Assembly: GCF_900102105.1 (NCBI RefSeq)
Contig: NZ_FNBB01000010.1
Coordinates: forward strand, 1 to 64,000
Direction of reading: 5' to 3'
Source of the DNA: Agrobacterium pusense
GTDB taxonomy: Bacteria; Pseudomonadota; Alphaproteobacteria; Rhizobiales; Rhizobiaceae
Length of the DNA: 64,000 bases
A program made the position numbers and the translations under genes. Every line of letters begins with the position of its first letter. Position 1 is the first letter of the stretch. Below the pieces are notes generated by a model, which saw only the letters and a list, made by a program, of their open reading frames with translations, was not told the origin of the DNA and ran no database searches. This document shows, piece after piece, positions 17,587 through 28,994 of this stretch.

Positions 17587-17950
17587 GAGCAGCGTCAGGA
17601 TTGCGGTTGGCCTCCAGCCAGTCGATATCCTGATGTAGGGCTTCGTTCATCCGCGTTTGCATGTTGCGATAGCGCGCCAGCAATTCGGTGCCGAAGACGG
17701 TCAGCGCCGCCCCGCCGCCCTGTTTGCCCCCGCGCTGCGATTCGATAACCGGTTGTCGAAACATACGGTTCAGCGCATCCACCAACAGCCACGCGCGGCG
17801 ATATGACATGTCCATCGCCCGCCCGGCGGCGGAAATCGAGCCGGTCTCGACAATCAGTTCCATCAATTCGATCTTGCCGTGGCCGAGGCGTTCTCCGGGC
17901 GGAAAATCAATGCGAAGGACAGGTTTCAGTGGCGGAAGAGTCTCACTCAT
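17570..17950 (-). CDS. ModE-like regulator lacking the molybdate-binding domains
   Basis: A 126-residue protein equivalent to the N-terminal winged HTH of Mod[20 protein letters not shown], then [18 protein letters not shown], then the [17 protein letters not shown] wing. The C-terminal tandem Mop domains of E. coli ModE (about 262 residues) are missing, a form common in alphaproteobacteria (MopA/MopB-type or HTH-only). It converges on modC with a 17-base overlap. Its ATG is 3 bases after the stop of the P1 peptidase gene, so it may be read from the thi direction. Control of modA is inferred. Confidence 0.85.
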   Translation of the reverse strand: MSETLPPLKPVLRIDFPPGERLGHGKIELMELIVETGSISAAGRAMDMSYRRAWLLVDALNRMFRQPVIESQRGGKQGGGAALTVFGTELLARYRNMQTRMNEALHQDIDWLEANRNPDAALNRDR

Positions 17951-17953
17951 CGG

Positions 17954-18958
17954 TTAAAGGCTCCGTCCATGAAGATCGCGATAGGCCGTTTGCGCTCCAT
18001 CCACCGGCAAGGCCGTCGCCTCATAGACGCCACGCGCCACGGCCCGCGCCATGACAATGGTGGCAAGATGGCAAAGTTCGGCGAAATGAACGCCGCCCTC
18101 AAGCGGCTTCTCGCCCGTCGCGGCCGCGAACATGGTGTCACCGTCACTCGGCAAATGGGCGGGCAGAACGGCGCGGGCCAACCCGTCATGCGCCATGATG
18201 GAAAGGCGATGTGCCTGCGCTTTCGTAAGTGCGGCATCCGTCACCACCGTACCGATGGTCGTTGCCGTGAGATTGACCCCCTTGAGGCGCAAGGCGGTAT
18301 TTTCAGGCTCAAACCGTTGCGGAAACCCGCTTCCGCCAAACTCATCCGCCACCTCAAACGGAGCAGACCAGAAATGCCGGCTCGCACCGAGGGTTGCCGA
18401 GCCAAGCGCATTGACGGCGACAATAGCCGCCACTTTATATCCGCCGGAACTGACAGCACTTGCCGACCCCAGCCCTCCCTTGAAGGTCGCGGTCGTTGCT
18501 CCCGTCCCGGCACCGACCGTCCCGAGTTCGAAGGGCGCCGCACGCGCCGCCTTGAAAGCCGCATATCCCATGTCGCGATAGGGCGAATGCAAACCCCAAT
18601 TCTTGTCGCCGCCATTCAGAAGATCCATGAGGATCGCCTGCGGCACGATGGGTACGCGGGTGGAACCGACCTGAAGGCCGCGGCCGATCTCGCGCAGCCC
18701 GGCCTGAACGCCGCCTGCCGCATCCAGCCCAAAGGCCGAGCCGCCCGACAGCACGAAGGCATCCACGGTTTCAACCGTCATCGCCGGGTCGAGCAGGCCC
18801 GTGTCACGCCCGCCAGGCGCACCGCCCAGAACAGAACCTGAGGCAATGGCGGGCTTTTCAAAAACAATCGCCGTAACACCGGAACCGAGGGAAAGATCGG
18901 TAACATTGCCGACCGAAACGCCGTCTATGTCAGTCAGAAGATTGGTGAGTGCCGCCAT
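17954..18958 (-). CDS. P1 (DmpA/S58) family peptidase
   Basis: A 334-residue Ntn-type peptidase of the DmpA/BapA family, which matures by self-cleavage and removes N-terminal residues from small peptides or amides. It begins with LTDIDGVSVGNVTD, followed by TAIVFEKPAIASGSVLGGAPGGRDT, both family signatures. The predicted autocleavage site is Gly|Ser in FKGGLGSASAV (about residue 185). The start is ATG 18958, where GGGAGAAAAGGG lies upstream; a longer in-frame reading to 19021 lacks support. It follows thiG by 88 bases and precedes the ModE-like gene by 3. No thiamin role is known; the placement may be fortuitous. Confidence 0.85.
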   Translation of the reverse strand: MAALTNLLTDIDGVSVGNVTDLSLGSGVTAIVFEKPAIASGSVLGGAPGGRDTGLLDPAMTVETVDAFVLSGGSAFGLDAAGGVQAGLREIGRGLQVGSTRVPIVPQAILMDLLNGGDKNWGLHSPYRDMGYAAFKAARAAPFELGTVGAGTGATTATFKGGLGSASAVSSGGYKVAAIVAVNALGSATLGASRHFWSAPFEVADEFGGSGFPQRFEPENTALRLKGVNLTATTIGTVVTDAALTKAQAHRLSIMAHDGLARAVLPAHLPSDGDTMFAAATGEKPLEGGVHFAELCHLATIVMARAVARGVYEATALPVDGAQTAYRDLHGRSL

Positions 18959-19046
18959 GCCTTTTCCCTTTTCTCCCGGTATCCCGCCACCATCAGGCAC
19001 TGTCAACGCAAAACGTGACACGCCTGATGTCGGCGACGAGCCGCGA

Positions 19047-19820
19047 TCAGGAAAAAACCGCAGTCCCGATCACGGGCGTCGAGGGAACGGCCATGTCCCG
19101 CGGCTCCAGCGGTCCGGAAAGATATGCCTGATGGCCGGCTTCTATCGCCCGAGCGAATGCTTCGGCCATGCCGGCCGGGTCCCGCGCCCCCGCCACCGCC
19201 GTGTTGAGCAGAACGGCATCGTATCCAAGCTCCATTACGGTGACTGCATGCGACGGGCGGCCGATACCGGCATCAACAATCAAAGGTATGTCGGGGAAAC
19301 GCGCCCGCATGGATTTCAGCGCCACCAGATTGAGCGGTCCCATGGCGCTACCAATCGGTGCGCACCACGGCATCAAAACCTTGCAGCCCGCCTCCAGCAG
19401 CTTCTCGGCGACGACCAGATCGTCGGTCGTATAGGGAAAGACCTCAAAACCATCGTCGCAGAGGATTTTCGCGGCTTCCACAAGCGCAAAGACATCGGGC
19501 TGCAGCGTATCGTGATGGCCGATGACCTCCAGCTTGATCCAGTTGGTGCGAAACACCTCGCGCGCCATCTTTGCCGTTAGCACAGCTTCCTTGGCGGTGT
19601 GGCAGCCAGCCGTATTCGGCAGGACGTTTCGATCCAGTTCGCGGATCAGTTCGAAAAACTGCCCGCCTTTCCTGCCGCCCGCCATTTCCCGGCGCAGCGA
19701 AATCGTCAGAATATCCGTGTTGCTGGCCCGGACCGCATTCTCGAGCACGGCGGGGGATGGGTACCGCGCCGTACCAAGGAGAAGACGGGACGAGATTTCA
19801 CGGCCATAAAGCATCAGCAT
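19047..19820 (-). CDS. thiG: Thiazole synthase
   Basis: ThiG condenses deoxyxylulose 5-phosphate, dehydroglycine and ThiS-thiocarboxylate into the thiamin thiazole. It has 257 residues in a TIM barrel. The Schiff-base lysine lies in NWIKLEVIG (about residue 97). The phosphate-binding loops are APIGSAMGP and [11 protein letters not shown] near the C-terminus, and the [12 protein letters not shown] segment is conserved. It is the last gene of the thiC-thiO-thiS-thiG run, 3 bases after thiS. No thiE follows; a P1 peptidase gene takes its place. Confidence 0.96.
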   Translation of the reverse strand: MLMLYGREISSRLLLGTARYPSPAVLENAVRASNTDILTISLRREMAGGRKGGQFFELIRELDRNVLPNTAGCHTAKEAVLTAKMAREVFRTNWIKLEVIGHHDTLQPDVFALVEAAKILCDDGFEVFPYTTDDLVVAEKLLEAGCKVLMPWCAPIGSAMGPLNLVALKSMRARFPDIPLIVDAGIGRPSHAVTVMELGYDAVLLNTAVAGARDPAGMAEAFARAIEAGHQAYLSGPLEPRDMAVPSTPVIGTAVFS

Positions 19821-19823
19821 GCC

Positions 19824-20021
19824 TCAGCCTCCCTGCATCGGTGAGAGAATTTCGACGCGGTCAAAATCCTTCAGTTGATAATCGGCGCGCTCTTCCGAAT
19901 GCACCAGTTCGCCATTCACCGCCGTCGCCAGCCAATCGCCTTCGTATTCGAGGCTGGCAAGCAGGCCGGCCAGCGTCTCGGCGGCGAGATCAAGCTCGTC
20001 GCCATTGACAAGAAGTTTCAT
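19824..20021 (-). CDS. thiS: Thiamin biosynthesis sulfur carrier protein
   Basis: ThiS carries sulfur as a C-terminal thiocarboxylate for thiazole formation. It has 65 residues in a beta-grasp fold. It begins MKLLVNGDELDL and ends in the required Gly-Gly (LSPMQGG). It overlaps the thiO stop by 4 bases (ATGA) and is followed immediately by thiG. The ThiF-type activating enzyme is not encoded here. Confidence 0.95.
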   Translation of the reverse strand: MKLLVNGDELDLAAETLAGLLASLEYEGDWLATAVNGELVHSEERADYQLKDFDRVEILSPMQGG

Positions 20022-20992
20022 GATCCTGTTCCTTCTGAGAGAGTTTGGCGAATGATGTCAGCCGCGTGCCGCGCCATGGCCGGAGAAAGCAGAAAGCCGT
20101 GCCGGTGCGCGCCGTTGATGAAAATGGTCCGGCAGTCCTGCATGACCCTGGGGAGATTGTCGGGATAAGCAGGACGCACACCCGTGCCGGATTCGATGAT
20201 CCGAGCTTCCGCAAAAGCCGGATGCACGGCATAGGCGGCATTCAGGAACTCCATCATCGAACGGACGGAAATGGCCCCGGCATCCTCCGTCTCGATCATC
20301 GTGGCGCCCACCATGAAGCGTCCAGACTCGCGCGGGACGATGTAAAGCGGAATGCGCGGATGCAACAGCCGGACGGGACGGGAGAGGGATAGCTCCGAGG
20401 TAGCGAGGTAGAGCATCTCTCCACGCACGCCGCGTAGGTTGGAAATTTCTCCCACTGCCGCAGCTCCGGTGCAGTCCACCACCCGGTCGAACAATCGTTC
20501 ATCGACAGGGATGCCCATGTGGAACCGCACGCCCGTGTTAGAAAGCCGCTCATGCAGCGATTTCAGCGCGAGACGCGGATCGAGATGCCCCTCGCCCGGG
20601 AAATAGAGCCCGGAGCGGAAGCGACCCGCAAGATCGGGCTCCAGAGCGGCGATCTCGCCCTCATCCACCCAGCGATAACCGCTGGTCCGCGATGCGAAAC
20701 GCGTAAGCTCTGACCTGTCGCGTGCTGGCGCGACGACCAGCGTGCCATTGCGAACCACAAGGCCGGGAGTTGCCTCGTCCCACCAGTCAAGCGCCACCTT
20801 GCCAAGCGTCAGGACCGCTTCCTCCGCATTTTCGCGCTCGCACCAGGGCGCTAGCATGCCGCCGGCATAAAACGATGCTCCACGAGAAGGCTCGCCACTG
20901 CGCTCCGACACCTCGACAACAACGCCCCTCCGTGCCAGTTCGAAGGCCGCCGTCAAACCGGCGACCCCCGTTCCCTTGACAAGGACGTGCAT
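20018..20992 (-). CDS. thiO: Glycine oxidase
   Basis: ThiO oxidises glycine to iminoacetate (dehydroglycine), the carbon-nitrogen donor for the thiazole in aerobes. It has 324 residues. The FAD-binding motif is VKGTGVAGLTAAFELARRG at the N-terminus, and the C-terminal GVRPAYPDNLP with INGAHRHGFLLSPAMA completes the flavin site. The start at ATG 20992 lies 1 base after the thiC stop and places the Rossmann motif at the N-terminus; ATG 21004 would add 4 residues and overlap thiC. Neither has a clear ribosome binding site, so translation is probably coupled to thiC. Confidence 0.93.
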   Translation of the reverse strand: MHVLVKGTGVAGLTAAFELARRGVVVEVSERSGEPSRGASFYAGGMLAPWCERENAEEAVLTLGKVALDWWDEATPGLVVRNGTLVVAPARDRSELTRFASRTSGYRWVDEGEIAALEPDLAGRFRSGLYFPGEGHLDPRLALKSLHERLSNTGVRFHMGIPVDERLFDRVVDCTGAAAVGEISNLRGVRGEMLYLATSELSLSRPVRLLHPRIPLYIVPRESGRFMVGATMIETEDAGAISVRSMMEFLNAAYAVHPAFAEARIIESGTGVRPAYPDNLPRVMQDCRTIFINGAHRHGFLLSPAMARHAADIIRQTLSEGTGS

Positions 20993-20993
20993 T

Positions 20994-23205
<2,212 letters not shown>

Positions 23206-23457
23206 ATGAATGCGACTATTCGTGAAATACTGGCAAAATTCGGCCAGCTTCCAACCCCCGTCGATACGATTGCAGATGAAGCCGATCTTTACGCGGCGGG
23301 CCTTTCTTCCTTTGCATCGGTGCAATTGATGCTCGGCATCGAAGAAGCATTCGATATCGAATTCCCGGACAATCTGCTGAACCGCAAGTCTTTCGCCAGC
23401 ATCAAGGCCATTGAAGACACTGTTAAACTCATTCTCGATGGTAAAGAGGCAGCCTGA
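23206..23457 (+). CDS. Acyl-carrier-protein-like protein (aminoacyl carrier protein)
   Basis: An 83-residue carrier protein of the ACP/PCP fold. The phosphopantetheine serine is predicted as Ser35 in DLYAAGLSSFASVQLML, where the usual DSL is replaced by SSF. The middle is acidic, as expected (IEEAFDIEFPDNLL). Bacteria with stand-alone amino acid:carrier-protein ligases encode such a small carrier beside the ligase, as here two genes downstream. Its TGA shares one base with the next ATG, so the genes are coupled. It is probably the substrate of that ligase, carrying an amino acid as a thioester, rather than the fatty-acid ACP. Confidence 0.88.
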   Translation: MNATIREILAKFGQLPTPVDTIADEADLYAAGLSSFASVQLMLGIEEAFDIEFPDNLLNRKSFASIKAIEDTVKLILDGKEAA

Positions 23458-24638
23458 TGAACGTCACCGTCGCGCCGCAGGATGAAACGCTGTCCGCGCG
23501 CGCGGGCCGTGTCGCGGTAATTGCCGCCAAATATGCGGACGAGGTGGATGTCACCGGCCGCTTTCCGCAGGAAGCCGTTGATGCACTGAGGCAGGAACGT
23601 CTGCTCGGCATACAGGTCCCCTCACTGCTGGGCGGCGAAGGTGCCTCCCTTCAGGAAATCGCCGATATCTGCGCCCGGCTTGGGCAGGCCTGTTCGGCAA
23701 CGGCGATGATTTTCGCCATGCACCACATCAAACTGTCGAGCCTTGTGGAACATGGAGAGGCGAGCGCATGGCACGCCGACTTCATGCGCCGCGTCGCCGG
23801 CGGCCAGCTTCTGCTAGGTTCCGCCACCACCGAAGGCGGCATCGGCGGCAATCTGCGTAACTCCATCTGCGCAATCGAAGTCGAAGGTGATAGCTGCCGG
23901 CTGGAGAAGGACGCCACGGTCATTTCTTACGGCAGCAACGCCGATGCGATCCTGATTACGTCGCGCGCCCACAAGGATGCCGCGCCCGCCGATCAGGTGA
24001 TGACCGTCTTCCTGAAAAACCAGTATACGCTTGAGAAGACCCATGTCTGGGATACGCTCGGCATGCGTGGCACCTGTTCGGACGGCTTCCTGTTCCGCGG
24101 CGAAGCGCCGGCGGCGCAGATTTTCCCAAAACCTTTCGCAGAAATCGCTGCGCAATCCATGCTTGCAAGCTCGCATCTGCTGTGGAGCGCCGTCTGGTAT
24201 GGTATCGCGTCGGATGCGGTGCTGCGCGCCCAATCTTTTGTCAGAGCTGCGGCCCGCAAGTCGCCCGGAACGGCTCCTCCCGGCGCGATCCGCCTTGCCG
24301 AGGTTTCCACCAAGCTGCAGGTGGTGAAATCCAACATCATAGCCGGCATCAAGGCCTACGAGGACACCAAGAGCGATCCGGAAAAATTGATGTCGATGGC
24401 CTTTGCCGTTGCCATGAACAATGTGAAAATCTGCTCTTCGGAAACCATTCTCGAGATCATCGACCACGCCATGCTGGTCTGCGGCATCATGGGCTACAAG
24501 AATGGCACGCCCTACAGCCTCGGCCGGCATCTGCGCGACGCGCATTCCGCCCGCCTGATGATTTCCAACGACCGCATTCTCGGCAATTCCGCCAATCTCC
24601 TGCTGGTTCACAGGCAGGATACGAGCCTTTTGGGATAA
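23457..24638 (+). CDS. Acyl-CoA dehydrogenase-family flavoprotein
   Basis: A 393-residue ACAD-fold protein. The N-terminal helical domain is followed by the beta domain ([18 protein letters not shown], then [20 protein letters not shown]) and the C-terminal four-helix domain ([15 protein letters not shown]). Family members use FAD to desaturate acyl thioesters or hydroxylate substrates with reduced flavin. Placed between a carrier protein and an amino acid:carrier-protein ligase, it may oxidise an aminoacyl thioester on the carrier, as seen for related dehydrogenases in nonribosomal pathways. That substrate is inference. It overlaps the carrier gene by 1 base and is 4 bases before the ligase gene. 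Confidence 0.82.
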   Translation: MNVTVAPQDETLSARAGRVAVIAAKYADEVDVTGRFPQEAVDALRQERLLGIQVPSLLGGEGASLQEIADICARLGQACSATAMIFAMHHIKLSSLVEHGEASAWHADFMRRVAGGQLLLGSATTEGGIGGNLRNSICAIEVEGDSCRLEKDATVISYGSNADAILITSRAHKDAAPADQVMTVFLKNQYTLEKTHVWDTLGMRGTCSDGFLFRGEAPAAQIFPKPFAEIAAQSMLASSHLLWSAVWYGIASDAVLRAQSFVRAAARKSPGTAPPGAIRLAEVSTKLQVVKSNIIAGIKAYEDTKSDPEKLMSMAFAVAMNNVKICSSETILEIIDHAMLVCGIMGYKNGTPYSLGRHLRDAHSARLMISNDRILGNSANLLLVHRQDTSLLG

Positions 24639-24642
24639 GACC

Positions 24643-25551
24643 ATGGACATGCAAACATCGTTCCTCGATCGACTGTTCGAAGAAGGCCTGCTGATTGAAA
24701 CGGGTGTGGACGGTCTTTATGGACGCAGCGGCCAGTTCGAGGACGTGATTGCCGCCTTCGAGCGGCTGATCGACCGCACCGGTGGCGCCGATGGCGCCGA
24801 AGCGATCCGTTTCCCGCCCGGCATCAACCGCGCCTATTTCGAAAAAAGCGGTTACATGAAGAGCTTCCCGCAGCTCGCCGGCACGGTCCATTCCTTTTGC
24901 GGCTGCGAACTGGACCATGTCAGCCTGCTGAAGACCATGGATGAGGGCGGCGACTGGACCAAGGACCAGAAAGCCACCGATATAGTACTAACGCCAGCGG
25001 CCTGCTACCCGCTTTATCCAACGATCGCCAAGCGTGGCGCGCTGCCTGCCGGCGGCGGTCTCTATGACATCCAGTCCTATTGCTTCCGCCACGAGCCCTC
25101 CAAGGATCCGGCCCGCCAGCAGCTTTTCCGCATGCGCGAATATGTCTGCATGGGCACCGAGGCCAACGTCACCGAATTCCGCCAGACCTGGATGGATCGC
25201 GGCGTCGAGATGATGAAAGCGGTCGGGCTCGATGTCACCATCGATGTCGCCAACGATCCATTCTTCGGCCGCGCGGGCAAGATGCTCGCCAACAACCAGC
25301 GCGATCAGAACCTGAAGTTCGAGCTGTTGATCCCGGTCACGTCGACGACCAGCCCGACAGCCTGCATGAGCTTTAACTACCATCAGGACGCCTTCGGCCA
25401 GAAATGGGGTCTGAACCTCGATAATGGCGATGTCGCCCACACCGCCTGCGTCGGTTTCGGCCTTGAACGCATCGCGCTGGCGCTGTTTGCGCATCATGGT
25501 CTCGATGTGAAGAAATGGCCTGCGAAAGTCGTGGAAACACTCTGGGGCTGA
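24643..25551 (+). CDS. Amino acid:[carrier protein] ligase, seryl-tRNA synthetase homologue
   Basis: A 302-residue class II aminoacyl-tRNA-synthetase catalytic core without tRNA-binding domains. Enzymes of this family, described in Bradyrhizobium and Agrobacterium, activate glycine or alanine with ATP and load it onto the phosphopantetheine arm of a small carrier protein. Class II motif 2 is seen as [20 protein letters not shown], and motif 3 as [13 protein letters not shown]. The predicted zinc ligands are Cys121 ([10 protein letters not shown]), Glu166 (RMREYVCMG) and Cys269 (HTACVGFG), the same spacing as in the atypical archaeal SerRS. Its partner carrier is encoded at 23206. The biological product is not established. 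Confidence 0.92.
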   Translation: MDMQTSFLDRLFEEGLLIETGVDGLYGRSGQFEDVIAAFERLIDRTGGADGAEAIRFPPGINRAYFEKSGYMKSFPQLAGTVHSFCGCELDHVSLLKTMDEGGDWTKDQKATDIVLTPAACYPLYPTIAKRGALPAGGGLYDIQSYCFRHEPSKDPARQQLFRMREYVCMGTEANVTEFRQTWMDRGVEMMKAVGLDVTIDVANDPFFGRAGKMLANNQRDQNLKFELLIPVTSTTSPTACMSFNYHQDAFGQKWGLNLDNGDVAHTACVGFGLERIALALFAHHGLDVKKWPAKVVETLWG

Positions 25552-25557
25552 TTATCC

Positions 25558-26541
25558 ATGCGGCAGATTTTTCCCGGTCTCGATCCCAAAAATTATGTGC
25601 AGCATCCGCTTCATTCCTCCGAAAGAATGTGGCCGGAGACCAATTGCTACATTGATTTATGGATCGAGGTGCTGGCCTCGAAAGGCTTATCCCCGGAAGC
25701 CATGTTCGGTTTCACCCTGACGCAGGACTTTGAAGGCGACCAGTTCACCTTCTTCAAGGTGCCGCTGGAAGACCTCGAAGCCCTTTATGGCGTTCGCGCC
25801 ACCGAGCTTGCGATCTTCGATAAGGTGGAAAACCACATCGAGGCGCAGCTGGAACGCGGCCGCATCTGTCTGATCGAGATGGACAGTTTCTATATGCCCG
25901 ATACCCATGGGGTGGGCTACCGCAAGGAACACGGCAAGACCACGATCGCCATCAACCGGCTCGATCTCGAAAAGCGGGAACTCGACTATTTCCACAATGC
26001 CGGCTTCTTCCATCTCTCCGGCGAGGACTTTGACGGGCTTTTCCAGCATCATCTGGCTGAAACCGACCCGCCTTTCCTGCCCTATACGGAATTTGCGAAA
26101 TTCGCGGACGGCAATCCTTCGCCGGCGCATGTTCGCAATACCGCCGAACGGCTCCTGAAGTTTCATTTTTCCCGGCGGCCATCCTCCAACCCGGTCCGGG
26201 CCTTTGCAAAGGTGTTTCCGGCACAGGTGGAAAAGGTCGCAGACCGGCCCTTCGGGTTTTTCCACAAATACGCGTTCAATACGCTACGCCAACTAGGTGC
26301 CAATTTCGAACTGGCGGCAAGCCACTTCGAATGGTTGGACGCGGATAGTTTTTCTGAGGCAAAGAACCACGCGCTAAAAATCTCCGAGGTTGCCAAGACC
26401 GTGCAGTTCCAGCTTGCGCGCGCCGTCACCCGCCGCAAGTTCGATGCGCTGGCCACCGTTCTCGATCCAGCCGCGGATGCATGGGATGGTCTGATGCAAA
26501 GCCTTGGCAAAAAACTGTCTGATGCCAGCGAGGCCGCGTGA
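25558..26541 (+). CDS. DUF1839 protein, possible papain-like aminoacyl transferase
   Basis: A 327-residue protein of a family annotated as DUF1839; no function is established to my knowledge. Seen: a Cys at the start of a helix (ETNCYIDLWIEVL, Cys30), an Asp in IEMDSFYMPD (Asp109) and a His in GYRKEHGKTTIAIN (His125). This order and spacing resemble the Cys/His arrangement of BtrH-like and C39-like papain folds; BtrH moves an acyl group from a carrier protein to a sugar. The protein follows the ligase gene by 6 bases and overlaps the GH2 gene by 4. A role in moving the aminoacyl group off the carrier is therefore plausible but inferred. Confidence 0.65.
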   Translation: MRQIFPGLDPKNYVQHPLHSSERMWPETNCYIDLWIEVLASKGLSPEAMFGFTLTQDFEGDQFTFFKVPLEDLEALYGVRATELAIFDKVENHIEAQLERGRICLIEMDSFYMPDTHGVGYRKEHGKTTIAINRLDLEKRELDYFHNAGFFHLSGEDFDGLFQHHLAETDPPFLPYTEFAKFADGNPSPAHVRNTAERLLKFHFSRRPSSNPVRAFAKVFPAQVEKVADRPFGFFHKYAFNTLRQLGANFELAASHFEWLDADSFSEAKNHALKISEVAKTVQFQLARAVTRRKFDALATVLDPAADAWDGLMQSLGKKLSDASEAA

Positions 26542-28994
26542 GGACCTATCTTCCGGGTGAAAGCGAGGAATTGCTGAGCGAAGGCTGGACGCTGGCGCTG
26601 ACGCCCGCCGATGCCTATGAAACGCCATCCGATATTCCCGCCTCGCTCGAAAGCCTCCATGTCTCCGTTCCCGGAACCGTGGCGCAGGCTTTGGAAGCCG
26701 CTGAAAAGTTCGACCGCCTCGCTCCGACGCCCCTCAATGACAGGGACGCCTGGTACAGGCTGACGATGATTTCCGATGTCCGGGAGCGTGCCACCCTGCG
26801 CTTCGACGGTCTTTCCACCATCGCGGAGATCTTCTTCAACGGTGAGCTGATCGCGGCAAGCCAAAGCATGTTTGAAAGACTGGAAGTGCCTGTGGAACTG
26901 ACGGGTGCGGATGAACTCGCGATCTGCTTCAGAGCGCTGGCACCCCGACTTGAAAAAACCGGTCCCCGCGCTCGCTGGCGGCCGCAAATGATGAATACGC
27001 AGGGGCTGCGGCTGATCCGCACCACTGCACTGGGTTATATGCCTGGATGGTGCCCGGAAATACACGCCGCCGGCCCATGGCGACCCATCAGCCTGATACG
27101 GCAGAACGGAATTCTCTGCACGCTGCAATCTTCGCTGGACGGGGCCGGAACGGGAACGGTCAGCATCGCGCTGCAAGGTAGCCGCCCGATAAAGTCGGCA
27201 AAGCTTGGCTGCGCCGGTTACAGCGCCGATCTTTCTCTAGACGAAGGCGGCACGCTTTCCGGCGAACTGCGCATAACTGATGTGGAACAATGGTGGCCAC
27301 ACACGCATGGCAGGCCAACTCTGCATGACGTCGTTCTTGAGCTGGACGGCACACAACATCGCCTTGCACGCACGGGCTTCCGGCAAGTCGAGATCGATCA
27401 CGGCGAAGACGGTAAAGGTTTCGGCCTCAGGGTGAACGGTCAACCGGTGTTCTGCCGTGGCGCGGTCTGGACGACGGCCGACATCGTGCGCCTGCCGGGA
27501 ACGAGGCCGGACTACGAGCCATGGCTTCGAAAAGCAGCGGAAGCAGGCATGAACATGATCCGCATCGGCGGCACCATGACCTATGAAACCCCGGAATTCT
27601 TCGCACTTTGCGACGAACTCGGCATCATGGTCTGGCAGGACGCCATGCTCGCCAATTTCGATTATCCGGCAAGGGACGAGAGTCTGCGCCAGCACATCGT
27701 CACGGAAATCTCGCAGTTCCTTGAAGCCACCGCGCTTTCTCCATCGCTCGCCATTTTTTGCGGTGGCAGTGAAATGTACCAGCAGGGCGCGATGCTCGGC
27801 CTTCCGGAACAGATATGGAAGGGAACGCTGACCGAAGAGGTTCTGCCAGAACTTCTTGCCGACAAGCGGCCTGACGCGGCCTATGTCGCCAATTCCCCCT
27901 CCGGCGGCGCATTGCCCTTTTTTCCGAACACCGGTGTCGGCCATTATTACGGCGTCGGCGCCTATTGCCGTCCGCTGGAAGATGCGCGTCGCGCCGGTCT
28001 GCGCTTTGCCGCCGAGTGTCTGGCCTTCGCCAATGTTCCCGAACAGGAAACGCTTGACAGGTATCTACCCGGCGTGGCCGTGCACGATCCACGGTGGAAA
28101 GCGCGTGCACCGCGCGATCGCGGCGCCTCCTGGGATTTCGAGGATGTTCGCGATCACTATCTGAAGCTGCTTTACGATGTCGAACCGGACGTTCTGCGGC
28201 GAGAAGACGGCGGTCTTTATCTCGACATGTCCCGGGCCGCGACGGCCGAAGTCATGGAGGCGACTTTCGCCGAATGGCGGCGCAGCGGTTCATCCTGCCA
28301 GGGCGCTCTTGTCTGGACCCTGCAGGACCTCCTTCCCGGTGCAGGCTGGGGTATCATCGATGCCACCGGCAGGCCGAAATCCGTCTGGCATGCGCTGAAA
28401 AGGGCGTTTCGCCCCGTCCAAGTCAATCTGCTCGACGAGGGCATGAACGGGTTGGACATTCAGCTGATCAACGAGACCGGCAACACCTTCGAGGGCATGC
28501 TCGAACTCACCTGCCTGCGCGACGGCGCCCAGCCCGTCGTTCATGCCAAGCGGTCGATCACGCTGTCATCGCGACAGAGCCAGACGATTGCCGCGACTGA
28601 TCTGTTCGGGGCGTTTTTCGATACGACCTACACTTACCGTTTCGGCCCGCCGTCCCATGATGTCACGGTGGCCCGGCTTCGCGACGTTGCGACCGGACAA
28701 GTCATTGCTGATGCATTCCATTTTCCGCTCGGCCGGAAAAAGGCGCTGCACGCGGCAAACCTCCAGGTCGCCATCAGCCAAAACAACGATATCTGGTCGC
28801 TTGAGATCGGCACTGACCGTCTGGCGCAGTCTGTCCATGTTGCCGCAGAAGGTTACCGCGCTTCGGAAAACTGGTTCCACCTTGCTCCCGGCGAGAGCAG
28901 AAAGATCGGCCTTGTGCCGGAGACCGCAGGATCTCAGACGCCTCCTTCCGGTGACGCGGTGTCATTGGGGTCCAGGCGGCGATTTTCCTTTTAG
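26538..28994 (+). CDS. Glycoside hydrolase family 2-like protein (beta-mannosidase branch)
   Basis: An 818-residue protein with the GH2 layout: N-terminal jelly-roll sugar-binding domain (about 10-190), immunoglobulin-like domain (190-285), TIM barrel (about 290-620) and C-terminal beta domains. The predicted acid/base is Glu412 in IFCGGSEMYQQG, but the Asn that nearly always precedes it in GH2 is Ser411. The predicted nucleophile is Glu493 in RFAAECLAF. No signal peptide is visible, so it is probably cytosolic. The start is GTG 26538, overlapping the DUF1839 stop. It may act on a glycan carrying the aminoacyl modification, or may have lost hydrolysis; both are inference. Its 3' end overlaps the convergent hydrolase gene by 33 bases. 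Confidence 0.78.
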   Translation: MRTYLPGESEELLSEGWTLALTPADAYETPSDIPASLESLHVSVPGTVAQALEAAEKFDRLAPTPLNDRDAWYRLTMISDVRERATLRFDGLSTIAEIFFNGELIAASQSMFERLEVPVELTGADELAICFRALAPRLEKTGPRARWRPQMMNTQGLRLIRTTALGYMPGWCPEIHAAGPWRPISLIRQNGILCTLQSSLDGAGTGTVSIALQGSRPIKSAKLGCAGYSADLSLDEGGTLSGELRITDVEQWWPHTHGRPTLHDVVLELDGTQHRLARTGFRQVEIDHGEDGKGFGLRVNGQPVFCRGAVWTTADIVRLPGTRPDYEPWLRKAAEAGMNMIRIGGTMTYETPEFFALCDELGIMVWQDAMLANFDYPARDESLRQHIVTEISQFLEATALSPSLAIFCGGSEMYQQGAMLGLPEQIWKGTLTEEVLPELLADKRPDAAYVANSPSGGALPFFPNTGVGHYYGVGAYCRPLEDARRAGLRFAAECLAFANVPEQETLDRYLPGVAVHDPRWKARAPRDRGASWDFEDVRDHYLKLLYDVEPDVLRREDGGLYLDMSRAATAEVMEATFAEWRRSGSSCQGALVWTLQDLLPGAGWGIIDATGRPKSVWHALKRAFRPVQVNLLDEGMNGLDIQLINETGNTFEGMLELTCLRDGAQPVVHAKRSITLSSRQSQTIAATDLFGAFFDTTYTYRFGPPSHDVTVARLRDVATGQVIADAFHFPLGRKKALHAANLQVAISQNNDIWSLEIGTDRLAQSVHVAAEGYRASENWFHLAPGESRKIGLVPETAGSQTPPSGDAVSLGSRRRFSF

